The notes under the pieces: generated by a model | What the model saw: the letters and a program-made list of their open reading frames with translations, nothing else | Told to the model about the DNA's origin: nothing | Database searches by the model: none | NCBI RefSeq assembly: GCF_000741175.1 | Contig: NZ_JGYS01000018.1 | Coordinates: 1 to 64,000 of the forward strand | Direction of reading: 5' to 3' | Length of the DNA: 64,000 nucleotides | DNA from: Bifidobacterium callitrichos DSM 23973 | GTDB lineage: Bacteria; Actinomycetota; Actinomycetes; Actinomycetales; Bifidobacteriaceae | Program-made: the position numbers and the translations under genes | Part shown: positions 1 to 9,689 of the stretch, piece by piece | Layout of the letters: each line of letters begins with the position of its first letter | How positions within the stretch are numbered: position 1 is the stretch's first letter

Positions 1-1052
1 GCGGGCGTCGTGCCCTCGGCCCCGGCCGCGGCCTTCGCCGCCTCAGCCTCGGCCTTCTCGTACGCGGACGCGGTCGGACGCGGCGGTACGAGTCCCGTCT
101 TCTCACTCATCGACTTCGCGTAGCGTTCCAGCTCGACGGCCGCGATCGCGCCGTCGGCCGTCGCGGTGACGACCTGACGCAGGTTCTTGACGCGCAGATC
201 GCCCGCCGCGTACACGCCCGGCACGGACGTCTCGAGATAGTCGTGCGTGATGACGTACCCCTGCGGATCGAGATCGACGACACCGCGCACGAGCGAGGTC
301 GCGGGCACGTATCCGGCGAACACGAACACGCCGAACGTGCCGCCGTCGGCCGGCTTCCACGTCTCGGTCTCGCCGGACGCGCGATCGAGAATCGTCGCCT
401 CGCGCAGCCCGCCCTGACCGGCGGTGACGCCCTTCAACTCGACGCCGTATCGCACCTCGATCTTCGGGTTGTTCTTGGCTTCCGCGGCGACGGATGCGTC
501 GCAGGTGAAGTCGTCCTCGCGCACGAGCACGGTGACCTTGCTCGCGTACTTGGTCAGGAACACGCTCTCCTCGGCCGCCGCGAATCCGCCGCCGATGACG
601 AGCACCTCCTTGCCGGTGAAGAACTCGCCGTCGCAGGTGGCGCAGTAGGCGACGCCGCGGCCGGCGTACTCGGCCTCGCCTTCGAAGCCGAGCTTGCGCG
701 GGGAGGCGCCGGTGGCGATGAGGATGCCGAACGTCTTCAGGTCGCCGCGCGAGGTGTGCACGGTCTTGACGTCGCCGTCGACGTCAAGACCGGTGGCCTC
801 GGCGGAGAGGAATTCGGCGCCGAAGTCACGCGCCTGTTCGCGCATGGTCTGCGTGAGGGCACGACCGGTGGTGCGGCCGACGCCGGGGTAGTTGACGACT
901 TCGTTGGTGATGGTGATCTGTCCGCCGAAATCGTCCTTTTCGAGCACGAGCACGCGATAGCGGGCGCGGGCGAGGTACAGGCCGGCGGTGAGTCCCGCGG
1001 GGCCGCCGCCGATGACGACGACGTCGTACAGATCGCTGTTGTTCTCAGTCAT
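1..1052 (-). CDS. Thioredoxin reductase/AhpF-like FAD oxidoreductase (partial, C-terminus beyond left edge)
   Basis: The visible 350 residues make a complete thioredoxin-reductase core. There is an N-terminal FAD-binding GGGPAG motif near residue 13, the redox pair CATC (Cys137/Cys140) and a second nucleotide-binding GGGFAAAEE motif just after it. The frame is still open at base 1, past an Ala/Glu-rich segment (about residues 325-350), so the protein is longer than a normal TrxB (about 310-320 aa) and probably carries an extra C-terminal domain. It lies directly downstream of ahpC on the same strand. I infer that it supplies electrons to AhpC, as AhpF or TrxB does elsewhere. It is distinct from the ordinary trxB at 40.8 kb. 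The start is the ATG with GAAGGAGT just upstream. Confidence 0.85.
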   Translation of the reverse strand, partial: MTENNSDLYDVVVIGGGPAGLTAGLYLARARYRVLVLEKDDFGGQITITNEVVNYPGVGRTTGRALTQTMREQARDFGAEFLSAEATGLDVDGDVKTVHTSRGDLKTFGILIATGASPRKLGFEGEAEYAGRGVAYCATCDGEFFTGKEVLVIGGGFAAAEESVFLTKYASKVTVLVREDDFTCDASVAAEAKNNPKIEVRYGVELKGVTAGQGGLREATILDRASGETETWKPADGGTFGVFVFAGYVPATSLVRGVVDLDPQGYVITHDYLETSVPGVYAAGDLRVKNLRQVVTATADGAIAAVELERYAKSMSEKTGLVPPRPTASAYEKAEAEAAKAAAGAEGTTP

Positions 1053-1093
1053 GCAAACTCCTTCAAGTAGTAAATAGGCCTCTAACAAGTAGA

Positions 1094-1164
1094 CCCCCTC
1101 TGACGAGACGTCGCCTACAAACAGCCCTGCTGTTCGCTTAACGGCAATGTCTCATCAGAGGGGG
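1094..1164. repeat. Composite palindromic repeat between ahpC and the flavoprotein gene
   Basis: The outer arms CCCCCTCTGACGAGAC and GTCTCATCAGAGGGGG are inverted copies of each other. Between them lies a smaller hairpin, AACAGC-CCT-GCTGTT. The outer arm matches the first half of the dispersed CCCCCTCTGACGAG element found elsewhere in the window, and the inner hairpin recurs at about 40.65 kb. It may act as a transcript-processing or attenuation hairpin between the two genes; that is inference. Confidence 0.7.
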
Positions 1165-1186
1165 CCAATGGATGCGACTGTTTGCG

Positions 1187-1750
1187 TCAGAGCAGGCCGA
1201 CGAGGTCGAGGCTCGGCTCGATGGTGTCCTCGCCCGGCTGCCACTTGGCGGGGCAGACCTGATCGCCGTGCTCGTAGACGAACTGGGAGGCCTGGACGCG
1301 GCGCAGCAGCTCGTCGGCGTTGCGGCCGACGTTGGAGGAGATGACCTCGTAGGCCACGACCTTGCCCTCCGGGTTCACGATGAAGTCGCCACGCTCGGCC
1401 ATGCCGTCGACCTCGTTGTAGGTGTCGAGGTCACGGGCGAGCAGGGCGGTCGGATCGGCCAGCATCGGGTACTGGATCTTCGCGATCTTCTCGTTGGCGT
1501 CGTGCCACGCCTTGTGCACGAAGTGGGTGTCGGTGGACACGGAGTAGATCTCGCAGCCGATCTTCTTGAAGTCCTCGTACTTGGCGGCGAGGTCCTCGAG
1601 CTCGGTCGGGCAGACGAAGGTGAAATCGGCCGGGTAGAAGAAGAACACGGACCAGTGACCGAGCACGTCGGCCTTGGTCACCTCGTGGAAGTCGTTGTTC
1701 TGGAAGGCCTGAACCTTGAAGTCGGTGAGTTCGTGCTGCAGAAGAGTCAT
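1187..1750 (-). CDS. ahpC: Alkyl hydroperoxide reductase C, typical 2-Cys peroxiredoxin
   Basis: At 187 aa it has exactly the length of the classical AhpC. It reduces hydrogen peroxide, organic peroxides and peroxynitrite in the cytoplasm. The peroxidatic Cys47 sits in FTFVCPTE and the resolving Cys166 in DQVCPAKW near the C-terminus, so both catalytic cysteines of the Prx1/AhpC class are present. Two ATG codons lie in tandem (1753 and 1750). The downstream one is 6 nt from AAGGA and gives the canonical MTLLQ start. The gene is followed on the same strand by the FAD oxidoreductase, its likely reductase. The upstream DNA carries a tandem repeat inside a palindrome (1781-1821). Confidence 0.97.
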   Translation of the reverse strand: MTLLQHELTDFKVQAFQNNDFHEVTKADVLGHWSVFFFYPADFTFVCPTELEDLAAKYEDFKKIGCEIYSVSTDTHFVHKAWHDANEKIAKIQYPMLADPTALLARDLDTYNEVDGMAERGDFIVNPEGKVVAYEVISSNVGRNADELLRRVQASQFVYEHGDQVCPAKWQPGEDTIEPSLDLVGLL

Positions 1751-1780
1751 CATTGTTCCTTTCCGTGAGAGTCTTCGTGG

Positions 1781-1821
1781 GGAATCGGCCGCTGTCATCA
1801 GACTGTCATCAGACCGATTCC
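1781..1821. promoter_or_regulatory. Tandem 11-bp repeat inside a palindrome upstream of ahpC
   Basis: CTGTCATCAGA occurs twice back to back (1792-1802, 1803-1813). The pair is flanked by the inverted arms GGAATCGG (1781-1788) and CCGATTCC (1814-1821). It starts 31 nt upstream of the ahpC start. It could be a regulator-binding site or a 5'-UTR hairpin; nothing in the sequence decides between them. Confidence 0.45.
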
Positions 1822-2163
1822 GCCCGGCCGACAGCCGGGTCGTTTCCCCATGCCCTCCCATCCTATCCCGAGCGAACCGCCGGCGGAACGGGCGGCGCGC
1901 GAAAGGCCGTATGAGGAACATCACAGGCGCAAATCGGACGATGTAAATCGGACGACAATGGACACGAATCAGGGAAAACCAATCGCCGAAACGGGTGCGC
2001 AGATGGGGCACGATCCCGCCCATTCCCCGAACAGCGCCCGGGATGATCCGGGGGAGGACGGGCGATACAACGTGGATGATCTACTATGGGCCATAGCAAT
2101 CATCCACAATCATCCGGCGACGATACGCCGGAACAGCGGGATGCGGCCGACAAGGAGACGATG

Positions 2164-2874
2164 ATGACGACTGACGAGCAGTTCGAGCAGATGCAGGGTC
2201 CCACCGATCCCGAGCAGTCCACGGCGAACGCGACGTGGAGCCGCATGCTGGCGGGTAATCGGCGGTTCGCCGAGGGCAAGCCGGAGCATCCGTGGCAGGA
2301 TACGCAGACGCGAGAATCGTTGATCGACCGCCAGAACCCGGACGCGGCCGTGCTCTCCTGCTCGGATTCGCGCGTGCCCCCGGAGATCGTCTTCGATCAG
2401 GGATTGGGCGATCTGTTCACCGTGCGCACCGCCGGTCAGGTGGTCGACGACGGCGTGCTCGCCTCGCTCGAATACGCGGTGAGCGAACTGAACGTGAGCC
2501 TGCTGGTAGTGCTCGGCCATCAGGGTTGCGGCGCGGTGCACATGGCGATGGACGGATTGGACGCGATGCTGCACGAGGCCACGGCCGACGCCGACGATTC
2601 ACTGGCCGCCGCCGAGCTCATGGACTCGCTCGACGAGCGCATCGCCGAATCCGAGTCGATCATCATGCGCTTGGTCGGCATGTCCGTCTGGCAGGCGCGC
2701 GAGGCCGAACTCGAGGCGCAGGACGACATCGAGCGCGTGCATGTGGCGAGCACGATCGAGAATCTGGTCTCCCGTAGCGAGGTCATCCAGACCGCGCTGG
2801 CCGAGGACCGTCTGATGCTCGTCGGCGCCCGCTACCAGCTCGACACCGGCCTCGTTGAGGTGCTGAGCTTCTGA
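2164..2874 (+). CDS. Beta-class carbonic anhydrase
   Basis: Interconverts CO2 and bicarbonate with a catalytic zinc. The zinc ligands and dyad of beta-class enzymes are all present: CSDSR (Cys66, Asp68, Arg70) and HQGCG (His119, Cys122). The product is 236 aa from the chosen ATG, which is 6 nt after AAGGAG; an adjacent ATG at 2161 is possible. An in-frame ATG further upstream (2086) is unlikely because it overlaps a TACTAT -10-like sequence and has no ribosome site. The stretch around residues 125-170 (rich in Asp, Glu, Ala and Met) is an acidic helical insertion. Bicarbonate supply for anaplerotic carboxylation is the usual role in fermentative actinobacteria. Confidence 0.93.
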   Translation: MTTDEQFEQMQGPTDPEQSTANATWSRMLAGNRRFAEGKPEHPWQDTQTRESLIDRQNPDAAVLSCSDSRVPPEIVFDQGLGDLFTVRTAGQVVDDGVLASLEYAVSELNVSLLVVLGHQGCGAVHMAMDGLDAMLHEATADADDSLAAAELMDSLDERIAESESIIMRLVGMSVWQAREAELEAQDDIERVHVASTIENLVSRSEVIQTALAEDRLMLVGARYQLDTGLVEVLSF

Positions 2875-2926
2875 CACATCCGCACTGGACGTGCCGCTTG
2901 ACGTGCCGCTCCCCTAGAGTGGAGAC

Positions 2927-4267
2927 ATGTCACTTGGCTTAAACATCCTGCTGATCTTCGTATTCCTGCTGCTCGGCTCCGTCTTCGCCGGCACCGAACT
3001 TGCACTGGTGAGCCTGAGAGGCTCGCAGATCGACCAGATGGAACAGGAGGATGCCCGCGGCGCCCGCGTGGCCAAAATCGCCCGCGATCCGAACACCTTC
3101 CTGTCGACCGTGCAGATCGGCGTGACCCTGTGCGGCTTCCTGTCCGCGTCGTTCGGTGAATCGTCGATCTCGCCGTTCATCGTGCCGTGGGTCGTGGCGC
3201 TCGGCGTCCCGCAGCACATCGCCGCGCCGCTGACGACGATCGTGTTGACGCTCGTCATCTCCTACTGCTCGATCGTGATCTCCGAGATGGTGCCGAAGCG
3301 CATCGCGATGCAGAAGACCGAGCAGATCGCGCGCGCGGTCGTCCCGGCGATCGACGTGTTCGCGAAGATCTGCCGTCCGATCATCTGGCTGATCGGCAAG
3401 AACACGAACGGCATCGTCCGACTGCTCGGCTTCGACCCGAACGAGACCGAATCCGAGGTGTCCGACGACGAGCTGCGCGTGCTCGTCAACACGAACACGA
3501 ACCTGAGCAAGGACGAGCGCACGATCCTCGACGACGTGTTCGACGCCTCCGAGACGATCGTCGCCGAGGTGATGCGCCCGCGCGCCGACGTCGTGTTCCT
3601 CGACGGATCGATGACGATCCCCGACGCGGCCAAGTACGTGCGCGAGATGCCGTACTCCCGCTACCCCGTCACAGGCAAGGACTTCGACGACGTGCTCGGC
3701 TTCGTGCACGTGCGCGACCTGCTCGACGTGCGCGATCCGAACGCGAAGACCGTCGCCGACATCACGCGCGAGGGCATCTCGCTGCCGGGCACGTCGAAGC
3801 TGTTGCCGAGCCTTGAGCTATTGCGCAAGCGCGGCATCCATCTGGCCGTCGTCATCGACGAATACGGCGGCACCGACGGCATCGTCACGCTGGAGGACAT
3901 GACCGAGGAGCTGGTTGGCGACATCCACGACGAATACGACCTGCCCGAGGAGAAGGGCGGTCCGCGCAACCGTCGCAGCGTGTTCGTCAACGGCGTCGCC
4001 ACGATCGAGGGCGGCACCACATTGGAGGATTTCGAGGACCTGACCGGCATCGAACTGGAGGACGGCCCGTACGAGACGGTCGCCGGATACTTCCTCGCAC
4101 ACACCGGCAAGATGGGCGAGGTCGGCGACGTGCTCCACTCCGACGACGGCTACGACATGATCGTCAAGCAGGTCGACGGACGCCGTATTGAGACCATCGA
4201 GGTGAAGAGGGCCGGCGCGCCGGACCACTACGAGCCGACTAGTGGGGCCACCGGGGCCACCAACTGA
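2927..4267 (+). CDS. CNNM/CorC-type membrane protein (DUF21-CBS-CorC_HlyC), hemolysin-like
   Basis: A 446-aa protein with three parts. An N-terminal DUF21 region has about four membrane segments (residues about 1-140). It is followed by a cytoplasmic CBS pair (about 200-330, with VMRPRADVVFLDG and VVIDEYGGTDGIVTLEDMTEELVG) and a C-terminal CorC_HlyC domain. Proteins of this family are linked to Mg2+/Co2+ transport or efflux; the older label hemolysin is historical. The EYGGTDGIVTLEDMTEELVG block is the family signature. Its start is 50 bp downstream of the carbonic anhydrase gene, on the same strand. Confidence 0.93.
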   Translation: MSLGLNILLIFVFLLLGSVFAGTELALVSLRGSQIDQMEQEDARGARVAKIARDPNTFLSTVQIGVTLCGFLSASFGESSISPFIVPWVVALGVPQHIAAPLTTIVLTLVISYCSIVISEMVPKRIAMQKTEQIARAVVPAIDVFAKICRPIIWLIGKNTNGIVRLLGFDPNETESEVSDDELRVLVNTNTNLSKDERTILDDVFDASETIVAEVMRPRADVVFLDGSMTIPDAAKYVREMPYSRYPVTGKDFDDVLGFVHVRDLLDVRDPNAKTVADITREGISLPGTSKLLPSLELLRKRGIHLAVVIDEYGGTDGIVTLEDMTEELVGDIHDEYDLPEEKGGPRNRRSVFVNGVATIEGGTTLEDFEDLTGIELEDGPYETVAGYFLAHTGKMGEVGDVLHSDDGYDMIVKQVDGRRIETIEVKRAGAPDHYEPTSGATGATN

Positions 4268-4312
4268 CACCAACTGACACCGACGTACGCCGGCACGTCG
4301 CCTCGGCCCTGA

Positions 4313-4342
4313 TTGAAGCCGAAACCTCTAGACTGGTAATAC
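4313..4342 (+). promoter_or_regulatory. Putative dps promoter
   Basis: A TTGAAG -35-like hexamer (4313-4318) and a TAATAC -10-like hexamer (4337-4342) are 18 bp apart, about 45 nt upstream of the dps start. This is only a consensus-like match. Confidence 0.35.
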
Positions 4343-4387
4343 AATGTTCCTTACGGGAGACTCCCACAAGGAAGGAAAGGAACAATC

Positions 4388-4867
4388 ATGGCACTCGCAT
4401 TCATCGTCCCCGGCCTCGACGAGGCCGTCTCCGAGAAGGCCATCGCGATTCTGCAGAACCGCCTGAGCCAGGAGCAGGAGGCCGCTCTGGTCCTCAAGCA
4501 CGCGCACTGGAACGTGACCGGCCCGAACTTCATCGCCGTGCACGAGATGCTTGACCCGCAGGTCGAGGTCGTCCTCGCCCAGGCCGATGAGACCGCCGAG
4601 CGCATCGCCACATTGGGCGGCACGCCGGACGGCCGCGCCGACGCGATCACCCGCAACCGCACGTGGAAGGCATTCGATGTGGAAGGCCGCGCGGGCACCG
4701 AGGAGTACCTCAAGGCGCTCATCGAGTACTACGACGCGTTCATCGCCGACGACCGCAAGGCCATCGCCGAGCTCGACGACCTCGACGTGATCAGCTCCAA
4801 CATCATCCAGGACCACGTCCAGGAGCTCGAGAAGTTCCAGTGGTTCATGCGCTCTCACCTCGCGTGA
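4388..4867 (+). CDS. dps: Dps-family DNA-binding ferritin-like protein
   Basis: A 159-aa four-helix Dps/ferritin-like protein. These form a dodecameric shell that oxidises Fe2+ with peroxide and stores the iron, protecting DNA. The inter-subunit ferroxidase ligands sit in the typical KHAHWNVTGPNFIAVHEMLD block (residues about 37-56: His, His, Asp and Glu positions present). A strong ribosome site, AAGGAAAGGAACA, precedes the ATG. Its nearness to ahpC and the flavoprotein suggests an oxidative-stress island. There is no long Lys-rich N-terminal tail, so DNA binding, if any, would have to come from elsewhere in the shell. Confidence 0.95.
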   Translation: MALAFIVPGLDEAVSEKAIAILQNRLSQEQEAALVLKHAHWNVTGPNFIAVHEMLDPQVEVVLAQADETAERIATLGGTPDGRADAITRNRTWKAFDVEGRAGTEEYLKALIEYYDAFIADDRKAIAELDDLDVISSNIIQDHVQELEKFQWFMRSHLA

Positions 4868-4905
4868 GTAGGCGTTTTCTCTATTGACTGACACTGACTT
4901 ATGAG

Positions 4906-4945
4906 GAATGTGGTTCTCCTTGTCTCAGGGGAACCGCATTTCTCA
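4906..4945 (+). terminator. Rho-independent-like terminator after dps
   Basis: GAATGTGGTTCTCC and the near-complement GGGGAACCGCATTTC form a strong hairpin 38 nt after the dps stop, followed by a short pyrimidine run. Confidence 0.65.
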
Positions 4946-5024
4946 TTGTCGCGCGAAACACGTGTCATGACACGTTATACATGGTCAGATGGAGACGTGG
5001 TATCCGGCGCTATGTGGGGTTGGG

Positions 5025-5058
5025 GGACGTATCGGATCCCGTAGGATCCGATACGTCC
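5025..5058. repeat. Perfect 15-bp palindrome with 4-nt centre
   Basis: The arm GGACGTATCGGATCC (5025-5039) is perfectly inverted at 5044-5058 around CGTA. No T-run follows on either strand, so it is not an obvious terminator. It lies in the gene-free stretch 4868-5438. Confidence 0.6.
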
Positions 5059-5093
5059 GATCGGGGCGGATCAGGGATGGATGCGTGATGAGT

Positions 5094-5347
5094 CTGCCAC
5101 TCAGCGCATGTCAATCGTTTGATGTTCGTTGAGTGGCAGAAAACCGTGCCGTTCAATGCGATTTCGGTGCTTTTTCACGTTGAGCGGCAGACGAATCGGC
5201 GGCAAGGACAGCCCTCGGGATACCGGCTATTGCAGAATCGTTGGAAAATAGCCATTTTGACAACATGTCAAAAAGGTGATGGGGCGACAATGACGTATCG
5301 CCGTGCCGCTCAATGCGATTTCGGTGCTTTTTCACGTTGAGCGGCAC
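5094..5347. repeat. Three palindromic repeat units in gene-free stretch
   Basis: Unit 1 (5094-5139) has the arms CTGCCACTCA/TGAGTGGCAG. Units 2 (5144-5189) and 3 (5301-5346) are 46-bp direct copies with one T/C difference. Unit 3 pairs GTGCCGCTCAA (5303-5313) with TTGAGCGGCAC (5337-5347). I see no convincing gene in 4868-5438: the open frames here read through the repeats and have no family signature. Confidence 0.65.
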
Positions 5348-5438
5348 AGCTGGGAGGCGCGCAGACGGCATAGCTAAGCAAGAACCGGTCCCGGCCACCA
5401 TCCGGGCCCACACCGCAACACGACGCCGGATCACGGCG

Positions 5439-6263
5439 CTACAACACAATGCGGCGGTTGAGTTCGCGGCGCAGATCGCGCCAACGCGGCAGATAGGCGT
5501 CCATGCGCGCGCGGAACCGCTCGCCGTGACCGCGCTCCCACAGGTGGGTGAGCTCGTGGACGAGCACATATTCGAGGAACTCGGGCTCCATGAGCCCCAG
5601 TTGCAGGTTGAGTCTGATGCGCCCGGTCTTCGGCGTGCACGACCCCCATCGTGAGGTCATCAGACGCAGGGTGATGTGCGTGGGCGATTTGCCGACGATC
5701 GGCGTCCACTTGTCGAGGAGACCAGGCAAAGCCGCATTGATCGCGGCTTCGGCATGCTTGCGGCGATCGTCAGTCCACACATGGGTGCGATCGAAATCGG
5801 CATCGCCGCCGTCGTTCGAGGCGGGGGAGTCCGACGAAGGAGACGCCAGAGGGACAGGATCAACGGAACGCGTATCGCCATCGAACGGATCCAGTCCGCT
5901 GGCGGAGAACAGGTCGTCGCCGGCTTCCTCGACACCACCGACACCACCGACACTCGACGGATCGAACTCGCCCTCGTCGAATCCCGCCATCGCCTCGTGA
6001 CGCGCCTTGGCCATGCGTTCGCGCTGCCGATCGATCCACTCACGTCGGCCGCGCACGAAATCGACGATCATACGTTCGGACATCCGCGCCGGCGCCGACA
6101 CCACGACTTCCCCGGACGGCGGCTTGATGCGCAGATACATGTTTCTGATGCGTTTGCGCGTCACCTCGACCGGCATCCCGTCGACGTCGATCACACGCGT
6201 GGAGATGACGGCGGGAAAGGGACTGACGCGGGAGGGACGACGACGATATGGCATATCCGCCAT
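5439..6263 (-). CDS. YgjP-like (DUF45/M48-type) zinc metallopeptidase
   Basis: A 274-aa protein with the YgjP signature. There is an N-terminal beta-rich segment (KRIRNMYLRIKPPSGEVVVSAP), then RWGSC and the zinc motif HELTH near residue 242, followed by a third ligand in ERGHGERF. Members are uncharacterised or assist restriction-modification and tRNA or stress functions; the substrate is unknown here. Residues about 95-160 are an acidic, Ser/Asp/Gly-rich low-complexity insertion that splits the usual domain, so the protein is longer than typical members (about 170-240 aa). The start lies 171 bp from tRNA-Ile on the other strand. Confidence 0.85.
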   Translation of the reverse strand: MADMPYRRRPSRVSPFPAVISTRVIDVDGMPVEVTRKRIRNMYLRIKPPSGEVVVSAPARMSERMIVDFVRGRREWIDRQRERMAKARHEAMAGFDEGEFDPSSVGGVGGVEEAGDDLFSASGLDPFDGDTRSVDPVPLASPSSDSPASNDGGDADFDRTHVWTDDRRKHAEAAINAALPGLLDKWTPIVGKSPTHITLRLMTSRWGSCTPKTGRIRLNLQLGLMEPEFLEYVLVHELTHLWERGHGERFRARMDAYLPRWRDLRRELNRRIVL

Positions 6264-6434
6264 TGTGTCTGCCGAGAGGACATCGCGATTTCTTCATCCT
6301 GTGACTACCCGGTGTACACCATGAAATCGCCACTCACCCTTACTCCCATAAGGCGACACGCCGTAACGCACGTATTCTTTGACAAACATCGAATGACCTG
6401 TATTATAACTGCTTGTGCTTTGAAGTGCACGGAC

Positions 6435-6508
6435 GGGCCCGTAGCTCAGGTGGTTAGAGCGCATCCCTGATAAGGATGAGGTCGGAGGTTCAAGTCCTCC
6501 CGGGCCCA
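6435..6508 (+). tRNA. tRNA-Ile(GAT)
   Basis: A cloverleaf with acceptor GGGCCCG paired to CGGGCCC, a D-arm AGCTCAGGTGGTTAGAGC, anticodon loop CTGATAA (GAT), T-arm GGTTCAAGTCC and discriminator A. No CCA is encoded. It lies beside tRNA-Ala outside any rRNA operon. Confidence 0.97.
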
Positions 6509-6511
6509 CAG

Positions 6512-6547
6512 GAAAAAACAGCGGCCGTTTGAGCCGCTATTTTTTTC
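6512..6547 (+). terminator. Terminator between tRNA-Ile and tRNA-Ala
   Basis: The AGCGGC...GCCGCT stem is followed by a run of seven T (ATTTTTTT), directly after tRNA-Ile. This indicates that the two tRNA genes are at least partly separate transcription units. Confidence 0.85.
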
Positions 6548-6587
6548 TATCTGCAACTGAAGAGGCGCCTTTCGAACTAGGGACACT

Positions 6588-6660
6588 GGGGCATTGGCGC
6601 AGCTGGTAGCGCATCTGCTTTGCAAGCAGAGGGTCGCCGGTTCGAACCCGGCATGCTCCA
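6588..6660 (+). tRNA. tRNA-Ala(TGC)
   Basis: The acceptor GGGGCAT pairs with ATGCTCC and includes the G3-U70 wobble that identifies alanine tRNAs. The anticodon loop CTTTGCAAG gives TGC and the T-arm is CCGGTTCGAACCCGG. The discriminator is A and no CCA is encoded. Confidence 0.97.
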
Positions 6661-6684
6661 CTAGTGGCGACACTTCAGGGACAG

Positions 6685-6730
6685 GATGAGGGCCGTGGGA
6701 TCAACCGATTCCACGGCCCTCATCTCGTTT
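6685..6730 (+). terminator. Hairpin terminator after tRNA-Ala
   Basis: ATGAGGGCCGTGG (6686-6698) and CCACGGCCCTCAT (6711-6723) form a 13-bp perfect stem 25 nt after tRNA-Ala, with only a weak TCGTTT tail. The rest of 6731-6970 shows no gene or repeat I can support. Confidence 0.6.
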
Positions 6731-6958
6731 GCAGGCCCTAGCAGCGTTCCAGCGTTCTCGGGTTCCCAGGGTTCCCATCACGCCCTCTCGCGCCCCATTA
6801 CGCGACGACATCCCCATGAAGTGGTGTTGCGCCCATCACGCGGTGATGCAAAACGGCGGTATTCCGCCAAATCGGAAAATCGTCTCACCGCGCGATGGAA
6901 ATATCACAACGCGATGGGATCCGACACCGCTCGATGAAGCCGATCAATCATCCACTGA

Positions 6959-8395
<1,437 letters not shown>

Positions 8396-8484
8396 GCATA
8401 TAGAACCTGTGGGTGAACACACGGCATTGGGAATTCACCCACATTGACCGTCCCCTCGTCGTCAGGGGAGTCATGATTCAGTCG

Positions 8485-8531
8485 TCCGGCGCGTGGAACG
8501 AATCCTCTCTGTTCCATGCGCCGGATTTTTT
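8485..8531 (+). terminator. Rho-independent terminator of gdhA
   Basis: TCCGGCGCGTGGAAC (8485-8499) pairs with GTTCCATGCGCCGGA (8511-8525), followed by TTTTTT. The convergent VanZ-like gene ends 8 nt beyond. Confidence 0.9.
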
Positions 8532-8538
8532 GTCAGAT

Positions 8539-9678
8539 CTATCGATTCGCCGGGTTATTCGCCGGATTCGCAGTATTCCCCGCAATGAGATCCCACGGCG
8601 CGCGGCGGGCGAGCAGTTCGAAGACGAACACGATCAGGAAGCCGAGAATCGCATACTCGAGCAGCGAGCGGGACGATCCGTAGCCTGCGCCGATGAACCC
8701 GATGATCGCCATTTCGGTGAACAGGCCCAGCACCAGCGTGCGCACGGCGTAGAACGCCACTCGGCTCCATCCGCGTCGCGAGACCGTCTCGATCGTCATG
8801 TGCGTGAACATGCCGCCCAGGGTCTGTCCGCGATGCGTCGCCGGAATCGCCAGCTCAAACACGAGGAACGCGAGCGCCGCGGCCGATGGCGCGACGCCGT
8901 TTAACCAGCCGTTGCCAAGCGTGATCAACCCTCCGAACAGCGTGTAGTCGCCGTTCGGCAGCGGGGTCGACAGCCAGTGGAACGCGAAGACCATCGCCAG
9001 CGTCACGGGGAAGTAGACGAGCACGACGAAGATCATGTCGATCACGTAGGCGACCACACGATGCACGGCACCCGGACGCATGTTCACGTCATCTCGCCCG
9101 GGCAGGGCCGATTGCGGCACCCAGCGGGTGAATAGTTTCGCGATGACGAATCCGACGAGTGCGCCAAGCGTGTTCGTCATCAGATCGTTGACGTCGAACT
9201 GGCGGTAGGCGCACGGGTAGAGTCCCCAGAATCCGGTGAGCTGCGACGTCTCGATGAACAGCGATGCGACAAGGCCGGAGGACAGCACCGCCCACCATGT
9301 CCAGCGCAGCCAGCGGGTGAATACGAAACCGAGGGGGATGAAGAACACGACGTTCATCAGCAGTTGCAACAGCCCGTACAGACCTCCCGTCTGGATGTCC
9401 TCGAGGAATCGCAGAGGATTGAGCTGCGGGGTGTAGTCGCCGGCGTGCACCGTGCAGAACCGGTCCGGGTCGTCGGGCATCGGGTAAAGCGTCAGTGCGA
9501 TGAGTCCGGTGAAGTACAGCGTGCTCAGGTAGGAGGCGAGCACGGACATCGCGCGTAGCCGGTGATGCCGGTGATACAGTCCCGCGAGGATCGGTAGGGT
9601 GAGCACGGCCGAGACGACCGGCCACAGGATCATCGCGATGATGAACGATGTGGAGAAGTAACTCAGGTATCCCAACAT
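8539..9678 (-). CDS. VanZ-RDD fusion membrane protein
   Basis: A 379-aa integral membrane protein. The N-terminal half (about residues 40-190) has the VanZ-like pattern, with NPLRF, MNVVFFIPLGF, ETSQ and FDVNDLMTNTLGALVG. The C-terminal half (about 205-370) resembles an RDD domain, with RVVAYVIDMIF at its start and RGQTLGGM. VanZ homologues are associated with glycopeptide tolerance or wall metabolism, and RDD domains are membrane modules of unknown transport role. The fusion of the two recurs in actinobacteria and firmicutes. The ATG at 9678 is used here; an in-frame GTG at 9687 is equally weak on ribosome site. The function of this protein is not known. Confidence 0.8.
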   Translation of the reverse strand: MLGYLSYFSTSFIIAMILWPVVSAVLTLPILAGLYHRHHRLRAMSVLASYLSTLYFTGLIALTLYPMPDDPDRFCTVHAGDYTPQLNPLRFLEDIQTGGLYGLLQLLMNVVFFIPLGFVFTRWLRWTWWAVLSSGLVASLFIETSQLTGFWGLYPCAYRQFDVNDLMTNTLGALVGFVIAKLFTRWVPQSALPGRDDVNMRPGAVHRVVAYVIDMIFVVLVYFPVTLAMVFAFHWLSTPLPNGDYTLFGGLITLGNGWLNGVAPSAAALAFLVFELAIPATHRGQTLGGMFTHMTIETVSRRGWSRVAFYAVRTLVLGLFTEMAIIGFIGAGYGSSRSLLEYAILGFLIVFVFELLARRAPWDLIAGNTANPANNPANR

Positions 9679-9689
9679 TGGCACCACTA

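Noticed and set aside
243..1070. Long plus-strand frame opposite the flavoprotein gene
   Set aside because: It is antisense to a protein with complete TrxB motifs. The GC-rich third codon position makes long shadow frames common here.
2086..2163. Upstream in-frame ATG (2086) of the carbonic anhydrase gene
   Set aside because: It overlaps a TACTAT promoter-like hexamer and lacks a ribosome site; AAGGAG lies just before 2161/2164.
5119..5340. Open frames through the repeat units near 5.1-5.5 kb
   Set aside because: They are read mostly through the palindromic repeats and have no ribosome site or family pattern.
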